NCBI GenBank assembly: GCA_013115135.1
Contig: JABANP010000092.1
Coordinates: 1 to 64,000, forward strand
Length of the DNA stretch: 64,000 nucleotides
Source: Perkinsus olseni
Taxonomy: Eukaryota > Perkinsozoa > Perkinsida > Perkinsidae
Reading direction: 5' to 3'
Both the position numbers and the translations under genes were made by a program. The notes under the pieces were generated by a model. That model worked only from the letters and a program-made list of their open reading frames with translations, searched no databases and was not told where the DNA came from. Within the stretch, counting starts at the first letter, position 1, and each line of letters begins with the position of its first letter. Positions 1 through 9,425 of the stretch are shown here, in pieces.

Positions 1-195
1 GTCACTGTGCGGGACACATTTCCACACAATCACTCTCGTTCGTCCTGCGTATCTTAGCCTAGCCTAGCTCGCCCAAAACGGCTGCACTACTATTCTCTCT
101 CCACACACTCTATTATCTCCACTCTCTGCACTATAGTCCTATCTCTCTAGTCCTAAACTAGAGGGTGTTGTGTTATTGAGTCTCTTCCGGTAACA
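1..195 (+). repeat. 5' LTR (lacks its first base)
   Basis: Identical base for base to 6864-7058. The full LTR is 196 bp, begins TGTCACTG and ends GGTAACA (TG...CA ends). It is short for an LTR. It contains one GTATCTT word at 49-55, the same 7-mer that is dispersed through the rest of the window. Confidence 0.95.
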
Positions 196-211
196 TCTTT
201 CTACCGGGATC

Positions 212-2404
212 ATGCCCTCTTCTATTCGCCGCTTCATCAAGCTCCCCGACCGCGACGTTTGGTTGCCGTGCTACATTCTCAAGAAGGATGAAGCCCACCA
301 AGGTCTCTATGTTGTGGTCGAGATTGGTCACTCTACCATCGCCTCCAAACTATTAGGCGACGATGTCTCTCACCATCAAATAGCTGACAATCACTACGTC
401 GGTGCTTGGATCCACCTGAGCTACAAAACTGGTTGGAGAACGTCCCCAGCCACGGTTCCTGGTGGCAAGGCTCTCTTGGGAGGCTCAGCTCTTGAAGATG
501 AGCAAGTGACGGACGACCTGATCGAGGCCATTGAGGCCTTGGAGGTCCCTCTACCTCCACCTCAACTAGTTTCTGACGAAGGCCTCACAAGTGATCTGCA
601 CCCTGCTACAGGCAGTCAGCATCCAGATGGCTCTAGCTCAAGCAGTGGTGCCGGTGGGTCTCTTCTTCATCATCAAGGTCCCACCTTAGTTGGTCAAGTC
701 CCTATTGGTGGTCATCTACCTCCTCATCAAGGACCAGTTCCTGTTGGTCAAGTCCCTATTAGTGGTCATCTACCTCCTCATCAAGGACCAGTTCCTGTTG
801 GTCAAGTCCCTATTGGTGGTCATCTACCTCCTCATCAAGGACCAGTTCCTGTTGGTCAAGTCCCTATTGGTGGTTCTCTACCTCTTCATCAAGTTTCCAT
901 CCCCGGTGGCCAAGTGCCCGTCGGTGGTTCATTACCTCCCCATCTAGGACCTATCTCTGCTGGTCATGTGCCTATCAGCAGTGCTCTCCCTGGCTCACCT
1001 GCCGTTTGCAGCGTCCCGAGTTCACATGGATGGCCTCATCTCGGTGCTTCGACTTATGATGGAGCACCGCAAGCTCAGTACACCCACGGCGTAACCATGC
1101 CGGCTCAACCTAATCCCATGGTCCCTGTCAACTATTTCGACAGGAGTCATCTGAGGCCCTTATCATTGCCTACTTGCCCTTATCCGTCACCGGGACTTCC
1201 AGGACCGGTAGAAGGCCTCACTGAGGTACCTAAGTTCGTCATATCTCAGGCCGCCAACGACATGGTCGATGGAGTCGTCAGGCATCGTGCCAAACAAGAA
1301 GCTAAGGACTCGCCGCTCCCGGACAACCGTCCCTTTTCTGGTGTTGATGATCCACGCCCCGTTGTCAACATTATCAAAAGTGCCAATCGGTTGTCTTCTA
1401 CCAATGGTTGGACCGCCATAGAGTACTACTTCTACCTCTCTCGCTGCCTGGACGAGTCCGTCGCCCAGGAGATCAATCCCGTTCCTCAGCAGACTCATTC
1501 TGCTTATGGCCAGGAGGTCCTACGTATGTGTCAGCAACTGTGTCATCTCTACCAGACATCTGAGACTGAGTACATTCGCAGCCTCTTCGCTTGGAACAGT
1601 CTGACTATGACCGACAAGCAGAGCCTTGCCGAGTACCTTAAGGCCTTCGATAACCTGAGAGCCGAGATAGAGCGGCAGCAGCGGTACTCCTTTGATGACC
1701 GGTTCCTCTCTTCTAAGCTCGTCATGAGCCTTCGTGGACACCATCATGAGATGGCCTTATCAAGGATGAAGACCCTTTCTTACCGTCAGCTTCTATACGA
1801 GCTTATAGACTTGGATCGGCTGCGGAACCTCTCTGCTCAACAGCGCTCTAAGTCCAACGCCTTGGCTTCAGACTCGTCTCGTGCCTCCCGCGGTACCGAG
1901 GCTCTCCCCAAGCTCCCCGTCAACGCGGTCTCCGCTACCGCAGCCTCGACAGTGCCTGTCACGTCTGGTCCTCCCCCTCCTCCTCACGGACAAGGTAGCT
2001 CACCCCAGGTTTCCAACGTTGACTCGAAGGCCTCAGCCGCCAGGAAGAGTAAGCGTCGTTTCAAGCGCACTATCAAGTGTCCGCGCTGCCTCGACCGTGA
2101 ACCTCGGTGCTCTGGTGATGTCAACTCCTGTCCGGCCCCTATGCCCGTTGAGAAGGATGGTCGTTGCCCCCACTGTAACCGCCCAACTCCTAAGTGCTCC
2201 CCACCCTGTCCGAAGAGTGACTTACTATGTACTCGAGGATGCGGAGGCAAGCACCACCCGGCTCACTGCAAGAAGGCTCCTGCTACTTCGACAGAGGCCG
2301 ACACCCTGGCTTTCCAAGCCCTTGACTTCAAAGATCGAAGTCACCTCTGTCGCTCTGAACTTCACCAAGGTGCCACTGTCGTCAATGCCTTCACCTTTGC
2401 GTAA
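212..2404 (+). CDS. Gag-like capsid/nucleocapsid protein of the retrotransposon
   Basis: An open frame of 730 residues starts at the first ATG after the 5' LTR. Residues about 150-260 hold tandem 18-residue repeats (GHLPPHQGPVPVGQVPIG type). The middle is helical and charged, as in retrotransposon capsids. The C-terminus (about residues 615-690) is Cys/His-rich with CPRC, CPHC and HHPAHC groups, consistent with an atypical zinc-binding nucleocapsid region rather than a classical CCHC knuckle. The stop at 2402-2404 falls inside the overlapping pol frame, which is +1 relative to gag; pol is therefore probably made by +1 frameshifting upstream of 2404. The frame is intact. Confidence 0.9.
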   Translation: MPSSIRRFIKLPDRDVWLPCYILKKDEAHQGLYVVVEIGHSTIASKLLGDDVSHHQIADNHYVGAWIHLSYKTGWRTSPATVPGGKALLGGSALEDEQVTDDLIEAIEALEVPLPPPQLVSDEGLTSDLHPATGSQHPDGSSSSSGAGGSLLHHQGPTLVGQVPIGGHLPPHQGPVPVGQVPISGHLPPHQGPVPVGQVPIGGHLPPHQGPVPVGQVPIGGSLPLHQVSIPGGQVPVGGSLPPHLGPISAGHVPISSALPGSPAVCSVPSSHGWPHLGASTYDGAPQAQYTHGVTMPAQPNPMVPVNYFDRSHLRPLSLPTCPYPSPGLPGPVEGLTEVPKFVISQAANDMVDGVVRHRAKQEAKDSPLPDNRPFSGVDDPRPVVNIIKSANRLSSTNGWTAIEYYFYLSRCLDESVAQEINPVPQQTHSAYGQEVLRMCQQLCHLYQTSETEYIRSLFAWNSLTMTDKQSLAEYLKAFDNLRAEIERQQRYSFDDRFLSSKLVMSLRGHHHEMALSRMKTLSYRQLLYELIDLDRLRNLSAQQRSKSNALASDSSRASRGTEALPKLPVNAVSATAASTVPVTSGPPPPPHGQGSSPQVSNVDSKASAARKSKRRFKRTIKCPRCLDREPRCSGDVNSCPAPMPVEKDGRCPHCNRPTPKCSPPCPKSDLLCTRGCGGKHHPAHCKKAPATSTEADTLAFQALDFKDRSHLCRSELHQGATVVNAFTFA
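664..925 (+). repeat. 54-bp minisatellite inside gag
   Basis: Units begin near 710, 764 and 818, with degenerate units before and after (to about 925). Each encodes 18 residues ending GQVPIG or GQVPIS. The 54-bp period keeps the frame open, so copy number can vary without breaking gag. Confidence 0.9.
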
Positions 2405-5400
2405 CGCAGAGTTCTCCTTCGCGACCACTGACGGCCGCGGCGCTTCCTTTGAAGGCCTTATGGATACCGGTTGTATGCTTCTGGCTTGCTCTGAGGTAGG
2501 CCTCAACAAGCTGCGGTTGGCCAACGTCCACCTTTCTCCCACGGGCCAGTCCTGTACTGCTACTCTCGCGGTCAACAAGAAGGTTTCATCATGCCCCATC
2601 TACGAGATCACCTACATTCACCGGTCTCAGAAGGTCGACACCTACATCGCTATGGTACGAGGCCTTAACCGAGACTTTATATGGTCAGCCGAGGTCTTCC
2701 GCCGTCTGTCACAACCGATTCTCTGGGTGTTCAACAATGCCGGCGATAAACTCATCTCCCTGGTGGATGCTACTGCACAGGTTACGACGGCATTCTCTCA
2801 GCTCCTCTCTGCCGTTGACTCTCCTCAGTCGTCAAGCCCACCAACAACCACAGCTGCTTGTGCCTTTGAGGTTTCTCACCAAGAAGACAATCCCCTATGT
2901 GATGATCCGGAGTTAGAGAAGGACCTTATATCTCTTCCCTTCTCGATCGATGACCTTCCCTATGATGCTGGCGATGACATTCCCCAGGAGTGCTGCAACT
3001 TGGCATTCTCCGGAGAACCTCCTGTCATCTCCTTGGCCTCATTGTCTGCATCATCTTCGAGATCACCTACGAAGTCCTCAACTGCCAAACCGTCCCTTAC
3101 TGTGACTCAACCTACTAAGGCTGTTTACGACCCCTCACATCCGCGCCGCTTCTCCTACCGGTTGCGCTGGCTTTGCTCTAGAAGGCCTCAAAATGATTCG
3201 ACCCCCTTCATCAAGCGAGCCACGAGTCTAGCACATCAGCTACGTCGCAAGGGCCACTTCGACCTCTACAACGACCAGCTCAAGGCCTTCGAGAAGTCCG
3301 GTTACGTGAGGCCCGTCCACAAGCACCAAGTCCGCTATTGGCTAAACCACTTCCCTATCTACAAGAACAAGGCTCCTGGGCCTACCAAGCCTTATCCTAC
3401 TGACGTTCTTCATGTCAGTAGCGACCGAAGCAGTATGGCGGTTAGACCAGTCTTTGATGGCAGCACGCTTGCAGGCCTCATTGATGCGAGCTTGCCACCT
3501 GGACTTCTTCAAGGCGTCGTTCAAAGCCTCAGCTTCCTGAGGAGGTACAAGCACATATGGTGCTTGGACCTGGTACAGGCCTTCTTACAAGTGGAGATCG
3601 ACCTCCGGGAAGATCAGTGCTGCTTAGGCTTTTGGTGGAACCAGCAGGCATTCTGCTTCACCCGCTGCTGCTTTGGTGTTCCCGACTCCCCCTTCGCCCT
3701 AGCAGACTCCTTGTTGGACCTTATGTCGCCCTTCTCTACAGCCAACTACCGGTTGCTGATGGACGACATTCAACTCGGGTCTGACTCTCCCGTCGTCCTC
3801 ATGCAGCTCCGTGATGGCCTTAAGAGTCGTCTCCAGTGCCGTCTTATGTCAACGAATTCCAAGAAGGATCTTTCAACGTTACCTGGGTCCTCAACGTCCG
3901 GTTCTCACCCCCTTCTTGGCTTGCTTTGGCGCTCAGATGACGACCTCCTCATAGTCGGTTCTCGACTCCGACATAAGGCCTCAGAGTGCACCAGTTTGCG
4001 CAAGCTCAAGGGCTTCGCTAATTGCCTCTTCGACCCCCTGGGATGGTTTTTGGAATGGTCTATGCGACTTCGGCTCCTCTGCAGAGCTGCTCGTGCGAAC
4101 GCTAACTCCGAGACCGGTCATCTGCAGCTAGCTGACGTGAAGGCCTTAACTGCGTGGGAGGAACAATTTCGTTCTCAAGAACAATCTGTTCCACGTCTAC
4201 TAAGGTCTGAGGATGAGACTCATCGTTCATCGCTGTGTTTACTGACCGACTCGAGCGACTTGGCCGGTGCAGGTGTTCTGTATACTCTTCATGGGCGCCG
4301 CCTTATCAGCCACGGCTATGTCCATGCTGTTCAAGGCCTGAACCGACGTACTGCACCCAAGTTTGAGTTGGACACCTTGGCCACGGCTATGGACTGGGTC
4401 TGTGACTACCTATCGGAGATTCAAGACCATTCCCCTACTTCGAGCCTCTTGGTACTCACTGATAGTACCATTTCTATCTCTCGCCTGCGCCAGTACACAC
4501 CCGTCGTGGCCTACTCGTCAGAGGAGCTGGTGACTATTCGCCGTATCATCCGCATTAAGAATGCCATTCTTCGGCTCCAGGCAGCGTGTCCAGGTATTCA
4601 AGTCTTCATCTCCCACATCAGTGGCAAGTACAATCTGGCTGACGCTCCGTCGAGGTGCCTTCTGCCGTCCACTACCATCGACACTGTCGAGCTATTTCGG
4701 TTGGTTCGCAGTTACCATGACGGCCTTCTCCGGTGTAACGAGTTCGACTTGGATGCTATGCCCTGCCTCTATCGGTTGCCCCTCTCGTATGAGGCCTTGA
4801 CTCCCCCAACATCTGTCACCAAGAAGTCCTCAACCTCCCGGAAGCCCTTGGTACGACCTGATTCACTAAGAGACGGTGTTGCTTCACTTTCTGTCATACA
4901 AGTAGGACACCCCGAGGGAGATCACGATGAAGGCCTCATGCTCCAGTATTACTTCTACAAGCTCCTTCTCAAGGTCTGGGCCCTTTGGGTCTCTATGCTG
5001 CCTGCTAGCCCTCACACTGTTGGTGACTTGCTGACTCCCGCCCATCTACTGATTCGCCGTGAACAGCGAGTCTATGGTACGGTCGGTACGCACTCCCATC
5101 AACCCTTCCATTCGGTCGGAACTGATGACTGTGTGTATCGTGCGACGAGGCAGTCAGCTCAAGGAACCCTCTACAAGCAGCTGGTGGTCCCCAAGGAAGC
5201 ACTTCTTCTCCAGCGACTCGTGGTCCTTCAATGTCATGACCGCCATCACGAAGCTGTGCAAGGCACTCTTGACCGGCTCACTCCGCTCTATGCATGGCCA
5301 CGTATGAAGTCTGCCGTGACCGCCGTCTGCTCTGCTTGCCGCAAGTGTAAACTTGCCAAGCCTCAACGCCGAGCTCCAGCACCAGCTAATTCCTTTGCCA

Positions 5401-6743
5401 TGCCGGATCGCGTCTGGCAATATATTGGCTTGGACCACACCGGCCCCTACGACCTTCCGGCTCATGACCGTGCTCTACCGTACTGCCTTGTGGCTACCTG
5501 CCTACTGAGTGGTTACCAGGTTGCTATCCCGACGGCCTCAACTTCACTACCTCATACTCTGACGGCCACCAAGAAGGTCTTCGCGATTGGTGGAGTCCCC
5601 AAAGACCTTCGCTGTGATAACCACGCAGTGTTCCGCAGTGGCCCCTTCAGGAGTATGGTACTAGCTCACTCGGTACGGTTGTGCTATATCCCTTCAGGGT
5701 CACCACAGCGAGGAGGTGCTTACGAGCGACAACATGCCGCTCTTAATGAGCAGCTCCGTATTCTACAAGCCAAGGATCAGCCTTGGGAAGTGACCGTCTT
5801 CGAGGCCACCGCCCTCTCTAATGCTCGGTTACGTTGGTCCTCTCTGTCCTCTCCCTCAACCGCACCCTGGGATTTAGCCCACACCTACCCCTACATGCAG
5901 TCTGTGCCTACTGTTTCGGCTGATATCCCGCCACCCTCTGCAAGAGTGTCTGACTTCCTCCTCCATCAGTGGGAAGAAGGACGTGAGAAGACCCGCCGCA
6001 AGTGTGGAGATGCGCCTCATCGTATCGAGCCTGGTTCGGTTACTTACATCGTCAAGCCTAAGCGGTCCACCAAGCTCGGTAGTCAGGTTGTTGGACCATA
6101 TCGCGTGCTGTGGGTGAGTGGCAACACAGCTCATCTACAAGCAACTACTGGCCGTCATCGTCCAGTCTTCGTCCAGCCTGTCGACAACCTGATAAGGTCT
6201 CCTACCGCTACCCTTGTGGATCCCAAGCCAACGCAGTCCTCAACTTCAAGCGGGCCGCCAGATCCAGCCGTCTCGCAAGCTCCGGCTGTACCCCCTACTT
6301 GCAGTCTGCAGCAAGGAGATTCGAGTCCTTCCACATCTGATGTGTCGCCGTCTTCCTCGGAGTCCGTAGCTGACAACTCCTCCACGGACAAGACTCACGT
6401 TGATGACTCTCCCAAACCTCAGTCGACGACGACTACCAGAAGGCCTCAACTAACCTCCTCCTCTCCAGCAAGAGCGGTTCGTTCTCCTCGTGACTACCGC
6501 CGTGTGGGCGACCCTTTGTCATCCGCTGGCATCGATTCTGCGCGTTCTGCCAACGATTTTGGTTACGTCAGAGTTCGTGGCAAGACCTTATGCGGTAAGG
6601 TGCTGGACTGCGACAACGGTACCTTCCGTCTACAGTTGGCTGAGCGGGATGGTGCTACTCTGAAGCTCACTAATGACTATGTCAGCTCTGACGATGTTCG
6701 ACTACTCCGAGTCCAAGACTCCACTGATGATCAAACTCTCTGA
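1881..6743 (+). CDS. Pol polyprotein: protease, reverse transcriptase, RNase H, integrase
   Basis: The frame is open from before 1881 but overlaps gag up to 2404; real pol translation probably enters by a +1 shift in the overlap. In order: aspartic protease with LMDTGCMLL near 2460; reverse transcriptase with RPVFDGST, WCLDLVQAF, FGVPDSPF and catalytic LLMDDIQLG near 3760; RNase H with LLTDSSD and a second acidic site LVLTDST, ending near HISGKYNLADAPSR (about 4610-4650); integrase with an HHCC zinc region (HDRHHE, CSACRKC) near 5235-5350 and a D,D,E core (GLDHTGPYD, LRCDNHAVF, GGAYERQ) at 5425-5730. The tail is Ser/Pro-rich with a chromodomain-like or unknown end. No internal stop, so the element may be active. 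Confidence 0.92.
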   Translation: MPPAVPRLSPSSPSTRSPLPQPRQCLSRLVLPLLLTDKVAHPRFPTLTRRPQPPGRVSVVSSALSSVRAASTVNLGALVMSTPVRPLCPLRRMVVAPTVTAQLLSAPHPVRRVTYYVLEDAEASTTRLTARRLLLLRQRPTPWLSKPLTSKIEVTSVALNFTKVPLSSMPSPLRNAEFSFATTDGRGASFEGLMDTGCMLLACSEVGLNKLRLANVHLSPTGQSCTATLAVNKKVSSCPIYEITYIHRSQKVDTYIAMVRGLNRDFIWSAEVFRRLSQPILWVFNNAGDKLISLVDATAQVTTAFSQLLSAVDSPQSSSPPTTTAACAFEVSHQEDNPLCDDPELEKDLISLPFSIDDLPYDAGDDIPQECCNLAFSGEPPVISLASLSASSSRSPTKSSTAKPSLTVTQPTKAVYDPSHPRRFSYRLRWLCSRRPQNDSTPFIKRATSLAHQLRRKGHFDLYNDQLKAFEKSGYVRPVHKHQVRYWLNHFPIYKNKAPGPTKPYPTDVLHVSSDRSSMAVRPVFDGSTLAGLIDASLPPGLLQGVVQSLSFLRRYKHIWCLDLVQAFLQVEIDLREDQCCLGFWWNQQAFCFTRCCFGVPDSPFALADSLLDLMSPFSTANYRLLMDDIQLGSDSPVVLMQLRDGLKSRLQCRLMSTNSKKDLSTLPGSSTSGSHPLLGLLWRSDDDLLIVGSRLRHKASECTSLRKLKGFANCLFDPLGWFLEWSMRLRLLCRAARANANSETGHLQLADVKALTAWEEQFRSQEQSVPRLLRSEDETHRSSLCLLTDSSDLAGAGVLYTLHGRRLISHGYVHAVQGLNRRTAPKFELDTLATAMDWVCDYLSEIQDHSPTSSLLVLTDSTISISRLRQYTPVVAYSSEELVTIRRIIRIKNAILRLQAACPGIQVFISHISGKYNLADAPSRCLLPSTTIDTVELFRLVRSYHDGLLRCNEFDLDAMPCLYRLPLSYEALTPPTSVTKKSSTSRKPLVRPDSLRDGVASLSVIQVGHPEGDHDEGLMLQYYFYKLLLKVWALWVSMLPASPHTVGDLLTPAHLLIRREQRVYGTVGTHSHQPFHSVGTDDCVYRATRQSAQGTLYKQLVVPKEALLLQRLVVLQCHDRHHEAVQGTLDRLTPLYAWPRMKSAVTAVCSACRKCKLAKPQRRAPAPANSFAMPDRVWQYIGLDHTGPYDLPAHDRALPYCLVATCLLSGYQVAIPTASTSLPHTLTATKKVFAIGGVPKDLRCDNHAVFRSGPFRSMVLAHSVRLCYIPSGSPQRGGAYERQHAALNEQLRILQAKDQPWEVTVFEATALSNARLRWSSLSSPSTAPWDLAHTYPYMQSVPTVSADIPPPSARVSDFLLHQWEEGREKTRRKCGDAPHRIEPGSVTYIVKPKRSTKLGSQVVGPYRVLWVSGNTAHLQATTGRHRPVFVQPVDNLIRSPTATLVDPKPTQSSTSSGPPDPAVSQAPAVPPTCSLQQGDSSPSTSDVSPSSSESVADNSSTDKTHVDDSPKPQSTTTTRRPQLTSSSPARAVRSPRDYRRVGDPLSSAGIDSARSANDFGYVRVRGKTLCGKVLDCDNGTFRLQLAERDGATLKLTNDYVSSDDVRLLRVQDSTDDQTL

Positions 6744-6862
6744 TTATCTCGAGCTAGTGTGCGACTTTTGGGTCGAATCAGATGAGATCTCTATGTCTCT
6801 CCCTTTTAATCAATTTTGATGCACTAAGTAGCCGTTGCTCTTTCTCTCGCGGGCCGCCAGAA
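6744..6862 (+). other. Non-coding tail between pol and the 3' LTR
   Basis: About 120 bp with pyrimidine-rich sequence. A polypurine tract is expected just upstream of the LTR but the last 15 bases are GC-rich mixed sequence (GGGCCGCCAGAA), so plus-strand priming is not explained. Confidence 0.5.
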
Positions 6863-7058
6863 TGTCACTGTGCGGGACACATTTCCACACAATCACTCTC
6901 GTTCGTCCTGCGTATCTTAGCCTAGCCTAGCTCGCCCAAAACGGCTGCACTACTATTCTCTCTCCACACACTCTATTATCTCCACTCTCTGCACTATAGT
7001 CCTATCTCTCTAGTCCTAAACTAGAGGGTGTTGTGTTATTGAGTCTCTTCCGGTAACA
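6863..7058 (+). repeat. 3' LTR, 196 bp
   Basis: TGTCACTG...GGTAACA, identical to the 5' LTR over the shared 195 bases. The following bases TAGTTTCG are the host flank; the duplicated flank at 9512 shows the same sequence preceded by GCATTC, which is the likely uninterrupted target. Confidence 0.95.
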
Positions 7059-7277
7059 TAGTTTCGAAAATTTGCTACGCGTGCAGAACGTTAAACTCCA
7101 CGAACGCAAGTTATGCAACAAAGATTGCTCGGTAGGACTTGGATGTAACATCTCGCTAGCGAGTTCCTCTGGTGCGCTCGCTCAAGCTGAGATCCTGGCT
7201 TGGTTGCCGCAGGCAAGGGCCCTTTGCTTTTCGTTCGCCATGTCATTGAGTTCGAAAACTACTTTCCACACAAAACA

Positions 7278-7350
7278 AGCCTTCTGCCGGAGTCGAACCG
7301 ACGACTTCCCGCTTACTAAGCGGGTGCTCTACCAACTAAGCTAAGCAGGC
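7278..7350 (-). tRNA. tRNA-Thr (AGT), copy 1
   Basis: Cloverleaf of 73 nt on the minus strand: box A TTAGTTGGTAGAGC, anticodon loop TTAGTAA with a perfect CCCGC/GCGGG stem, T-loop with GGTTCGACTCC. The acceptor stem GCCTGCT/AGAAGGC has one G-A mismatch at pair 5. No CCA is encoded, as normal for eukaryotes. Copy 2 at 9731 repairs this mismatch but has another. Confidence 0.9.
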
Positions 7351-7650
7351 CGCGACTACTCTAACTTCACCTGTCACTGCCGGCTGGCGCCAACTTTCGC
7401 AAGGCACTACGCCCAAACCATATTTCGATTGGCCCAAACGTAACGACCAAAGCCGTGGGTTCTCAACATTAGTACAACTCGACAACGCCACATGTGAGCG
7501 TTCACACGAGATGCGAGGAGACTATCCAGATTGTCAAAATAGAGCCATCAAGAAATGGCATGAATGAAAAGATTTCAGGAGGAGCTCGCGAGAGAAAGAT
7601 TCTGAGAACAGTATCTGCATCACGGACTCTTAATTAGCAAGCTGCTATCC

Positions 7651-8592
7651 TTAACAGCTAGTGAGAGTGGTGTCAATGAGGAAGCCAGCCTTAATATGAA
7701 CCTCAGTTGGACTGATGATGGTACCATCGATACTCTTGATATGGAAAGCATTCATCAACTTCTGTAGCATGGGATCGTAATTCGAGAAGACGATCTTTGT
7801 CCCCTCAACTTCGTAGTCGGCACCTGCACTCTGACCGAGAACGCTAACAGTAGCGCGACCCTCCTCGAAGTCAACACTGAAGCTTTGGCCGAAGAGGTTG
7901 CCACAGTACTTCCCACCGAAACCCTCGGTAGCGGTGGTGGTGGTCGTGGTACTTGTGGTGGCCTGAGTAGTCGCTACAGTTGTGGTTGTTGGAGGCATCG
8001 TCGTTGTAGTGGTAGTTGTTACTTCAACCGTCGTGACAGACGTGGGAGCTGCGGTAGTCGTGGTGGCTTCCGTAGTCGTAGAAACAGCGGCCTTGGTAGT
8101 AGTCGTAGAAACAGCGGCCTTGGTAGTAGTCGTAGAAACAGCGGCCTTGGTAGTAGTCGTAGAAACAGCGGCCTTGGTAGTAGTCGTAGAAACAGCGGCC
8201 TTGGTAGTAGTCGTAGAAACAGCGGCCTTGGTAGTAGTCGTAGAAACAGCGGCCTTGGTAGTAGTCGTAGAAACAGCGGCCTTCGTAGTAGTCGTAGAAA
8301 CAGCGGCCTTGGTAGTAGTCGTAGAAACGGCGGCCTTGGTAGTGACAGGAGGAGTACTTACTGTGTCGCAGGGAATCGCATCACCGACACAGGAAGAGTC
8401 TGTTGGCTGGAAGCAAACTGAGCCATCAGACTTCTTCATCAGGCCGAAGCAGATGGGGCTACTCAGCCACGACTTGCAATATGATCCGTACTTGGAATTA
8501 CCACACCCGCTGACATCAGAGCACATCTGAGCACACGGATCTTCCGTAGCAGCTGCTACAGCAGCAATAACCGCGAAGAGATAGGAACGCAT
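7651..8592 (-). CDS. Secreted Thr-rich mucin-like protein, copy 1 (313 aa)
   Basis: Starts at the ATG of MRSYLFAVIAAVAAA, a clear signal peptide, rather than at an upstream TTG. Residues about 17-80 form a Cys-rich head (CAQMCSDVSGCG, CKSWLSSPICFG, CFQPTDSSCVGDAIPC). Next come ten 9-residue repeats KAAVSTTTT, then a looser Thr-rich stretch, expected to be O-glycosylated. A C-terminal globular domain of about 95 residues begins at EGFGGKYCGNLFGQ and ends LTSC. The protein is probably secreted or on the cell surface; function unknown. I do not recognise a named family; it resembles lineage-specific secreted proteins of perkinsids (inference). The copy at 10104 differs by one repeat and a few substitutions. 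Confidence 0.85.
   Translation of the reverse strand: MRSYLFAVIAAVAAATEDPCAQMCSDVSGCGNSKYGSYCKSWLSSPICFGLMKKSDGSVCFQPTDSSCVGDAIPCDTVSTPPVTTKAAVSTTTTKAAVSTTTTKAAVSTTTTKAAVSTTTTKAAVSTTTTKAAVSTTTTKAAVSTTTTKAAVSTTTTKAAVSTTTTKAAVSTTTEATTTTAAPTSVTTVEVTTTTTTTMPPTTTTVATTQATTSTTTTTTATEGFGGKYCGNLFGQSFSVDFEEGRATVSVLGQSAGADYEVEGTKIVFSNYDPMLQKLMNAFHIKSIDGTIISPTEVHIKAGFLIDTTLTSC
8076..8345. repeat. 27-bp minisatellite in copy 1
   Basis: Ten tandem units close to GTCGTAGAAACAGCGGCCTT plus 7 bases, coding KAAVSTTTT on the minus strand. Long frames on the plus strand here are shadows of the repeat. Confidence 0.95.
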
Positions 8593-8784
8593 TGGTAACG
8601 AAAAAACAATGAGGAAGATCAACTAAGCATTCGAAACCAACTAGTGGAACCATTCAAGTAAGACGGCCTTACTGACCAAGATATGACCGAACTACGTGTC
8701 TCGCGGGCTTCTCGTGCGCTAGCTTCCTTCGGGACACTGTAATCTGAATTCACGCGACTTTGTGTCCTATCGATCGAAACCATC

Positions 8785-9035
8785 TTTACTTTTCTCACTC
8801 GCATCGTTGAGACGTCGTCTGCTAGCGACATGCAGTATTAACACCGCTCTCGTCTTGCATAAAAAACTCGGAGAGAAATAGTAATGGTCGAGAGAAACAC
8901 GCTGCCACTCGTTCTGGGTTCACAAATAAACTCCAAGCTCATTCTGGATCCTACCGTCATATGGTTGCTGACTGCTCAGGACGACGAAGTCTTCGGAAAT
9001 TCCGTTAGTGACGAAAGGTCGTAATAATAGGTTGT
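8785..9035. other. Unique spacer between duplication copy 1 and the tRNA cluster
   Basis: About 250 bp without a supported gene; no repeat match to copy 2. Confidence 0.5.
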
Positions 9036-9107
9036 AGGTCCTATCGGGATTTGAACCCGAACTGCTGGATTCAAAGTCCAGAGTGCTGACCACTACACTA
9101 TAGGACC
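9036..9107 (-). tRNA. tRNA-Gln (TTG)
   Basis: 72 nt: acceptor GGTCCTA/TAGGACC, D-arm with AGTGTAGTGGTCAGC, anticodon loop CTTTGAA in a CTGGA/TCCAG stem, T-arm with CGGGTTCAAATCCCG. All stems pair. Confidence 0.95.
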
Positions 9108-9242
9108 GCTATTAAGTTTGTTGTACTGCAGTGTCTGTGCAATGGGTGCTAAACATTTCCCTGCGCGGTTAATGTATCAAGGCCAGGCGTGGTTCAGCAC
9201 GAGTCGCAAGTGCGAACACGAAAAGGCACCACTCACGCGGGA

Positions 9243-9314
9243 GGCCCTGTGGCGCAACGGTAGCGCATCTGACTCCAGATCAGAAGGTTGTCCGTTCGAA
9301 TCGGGCCGGGGTCA
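9243..9314 (+). tRNA. tRNA-Trp (CCA)
   Basis: 72 nt: acceptor GGCCCTG/CGGGGTC (with two G-U pairs), D-stem GCGC/GCGC, anticodon stem TCTGA/TCAGA with loop CTCCAGA, T-arm GTCCG TTCGAAT CGGGC. No intron. It is the only plus-strand tRNA in the cluster. Confidence 0.93.
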
Positions 9315-9425
9315 TCGTTGAGTACGCATCGTCTTGCGCGGAGACGCTTATGATCGGCGCGAGTGAGACATTGTGAACAAGCTGCTCCTGGGCAGGAAAT
9401 GCGATGAGAAGCCAGAGCAGTATAT

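Larger units (their letters stand above)
1..7058 (+). mobile_element. LTR retrotransposon, near complete (BEL/Pao- or Ty3-like)
   Basis: Two identical direct repeats (1-195 and 6863-7058) flank a gag frame and a pol frame in the order protease, reverse transcriptase, RNase H, integrase, so this is an autonomous LTR element. Only the first base of the 5' LTR is missing at the window edge. Pol domain order fits both BEL/Pao and Ty3; the RT pieces VFDGST and FGVPDSPF look BEL/Pao-like, but lineage is not settled. I see no ordinary primer-binding site (no TGG directly after the LTR) and no purine-rich tract before 6863. LTR identity and intact frames imply a recent insertion. It sits beside one copy of a duplicated segment whose other copy (9512 onward) lacks it. 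Confidence 0.95.
7059..8784. repeat. Segmental duplication, copy 1
   Basis: Matches 9512-11264 at about 98 percent by eye, with a constant offset of 2453 bp that rises by 27 bp after the minisatellite because copy 2 has one extra repeat. Contains a tRNA-Thr gene and one secreted-protein gene, both on the minus strand. The match stops abruptly after CGATCGAAACCATC. Confidence 0.95.

Noticed and set aside
690..947. Hydrophobic frame overlapping the gag minisatellite
   Set aside because: Frame shadow of the 54-bp repeat inside an intact gag frame.
8076..8345. CRISPR-like array
   Set aside because: Units are contiguous 27-bp repeats without unique spacers and lie in a coding frame of a eukaryotic genome.
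7885..8530. Two long plus-strand frames across the 27-bp minisatellite (also 10338-11010)
   Set aside because: They are shadows of the repeat, which keeps all frames open; the minus-strand frame alone has a signal peptide and ordered domains on both sides.
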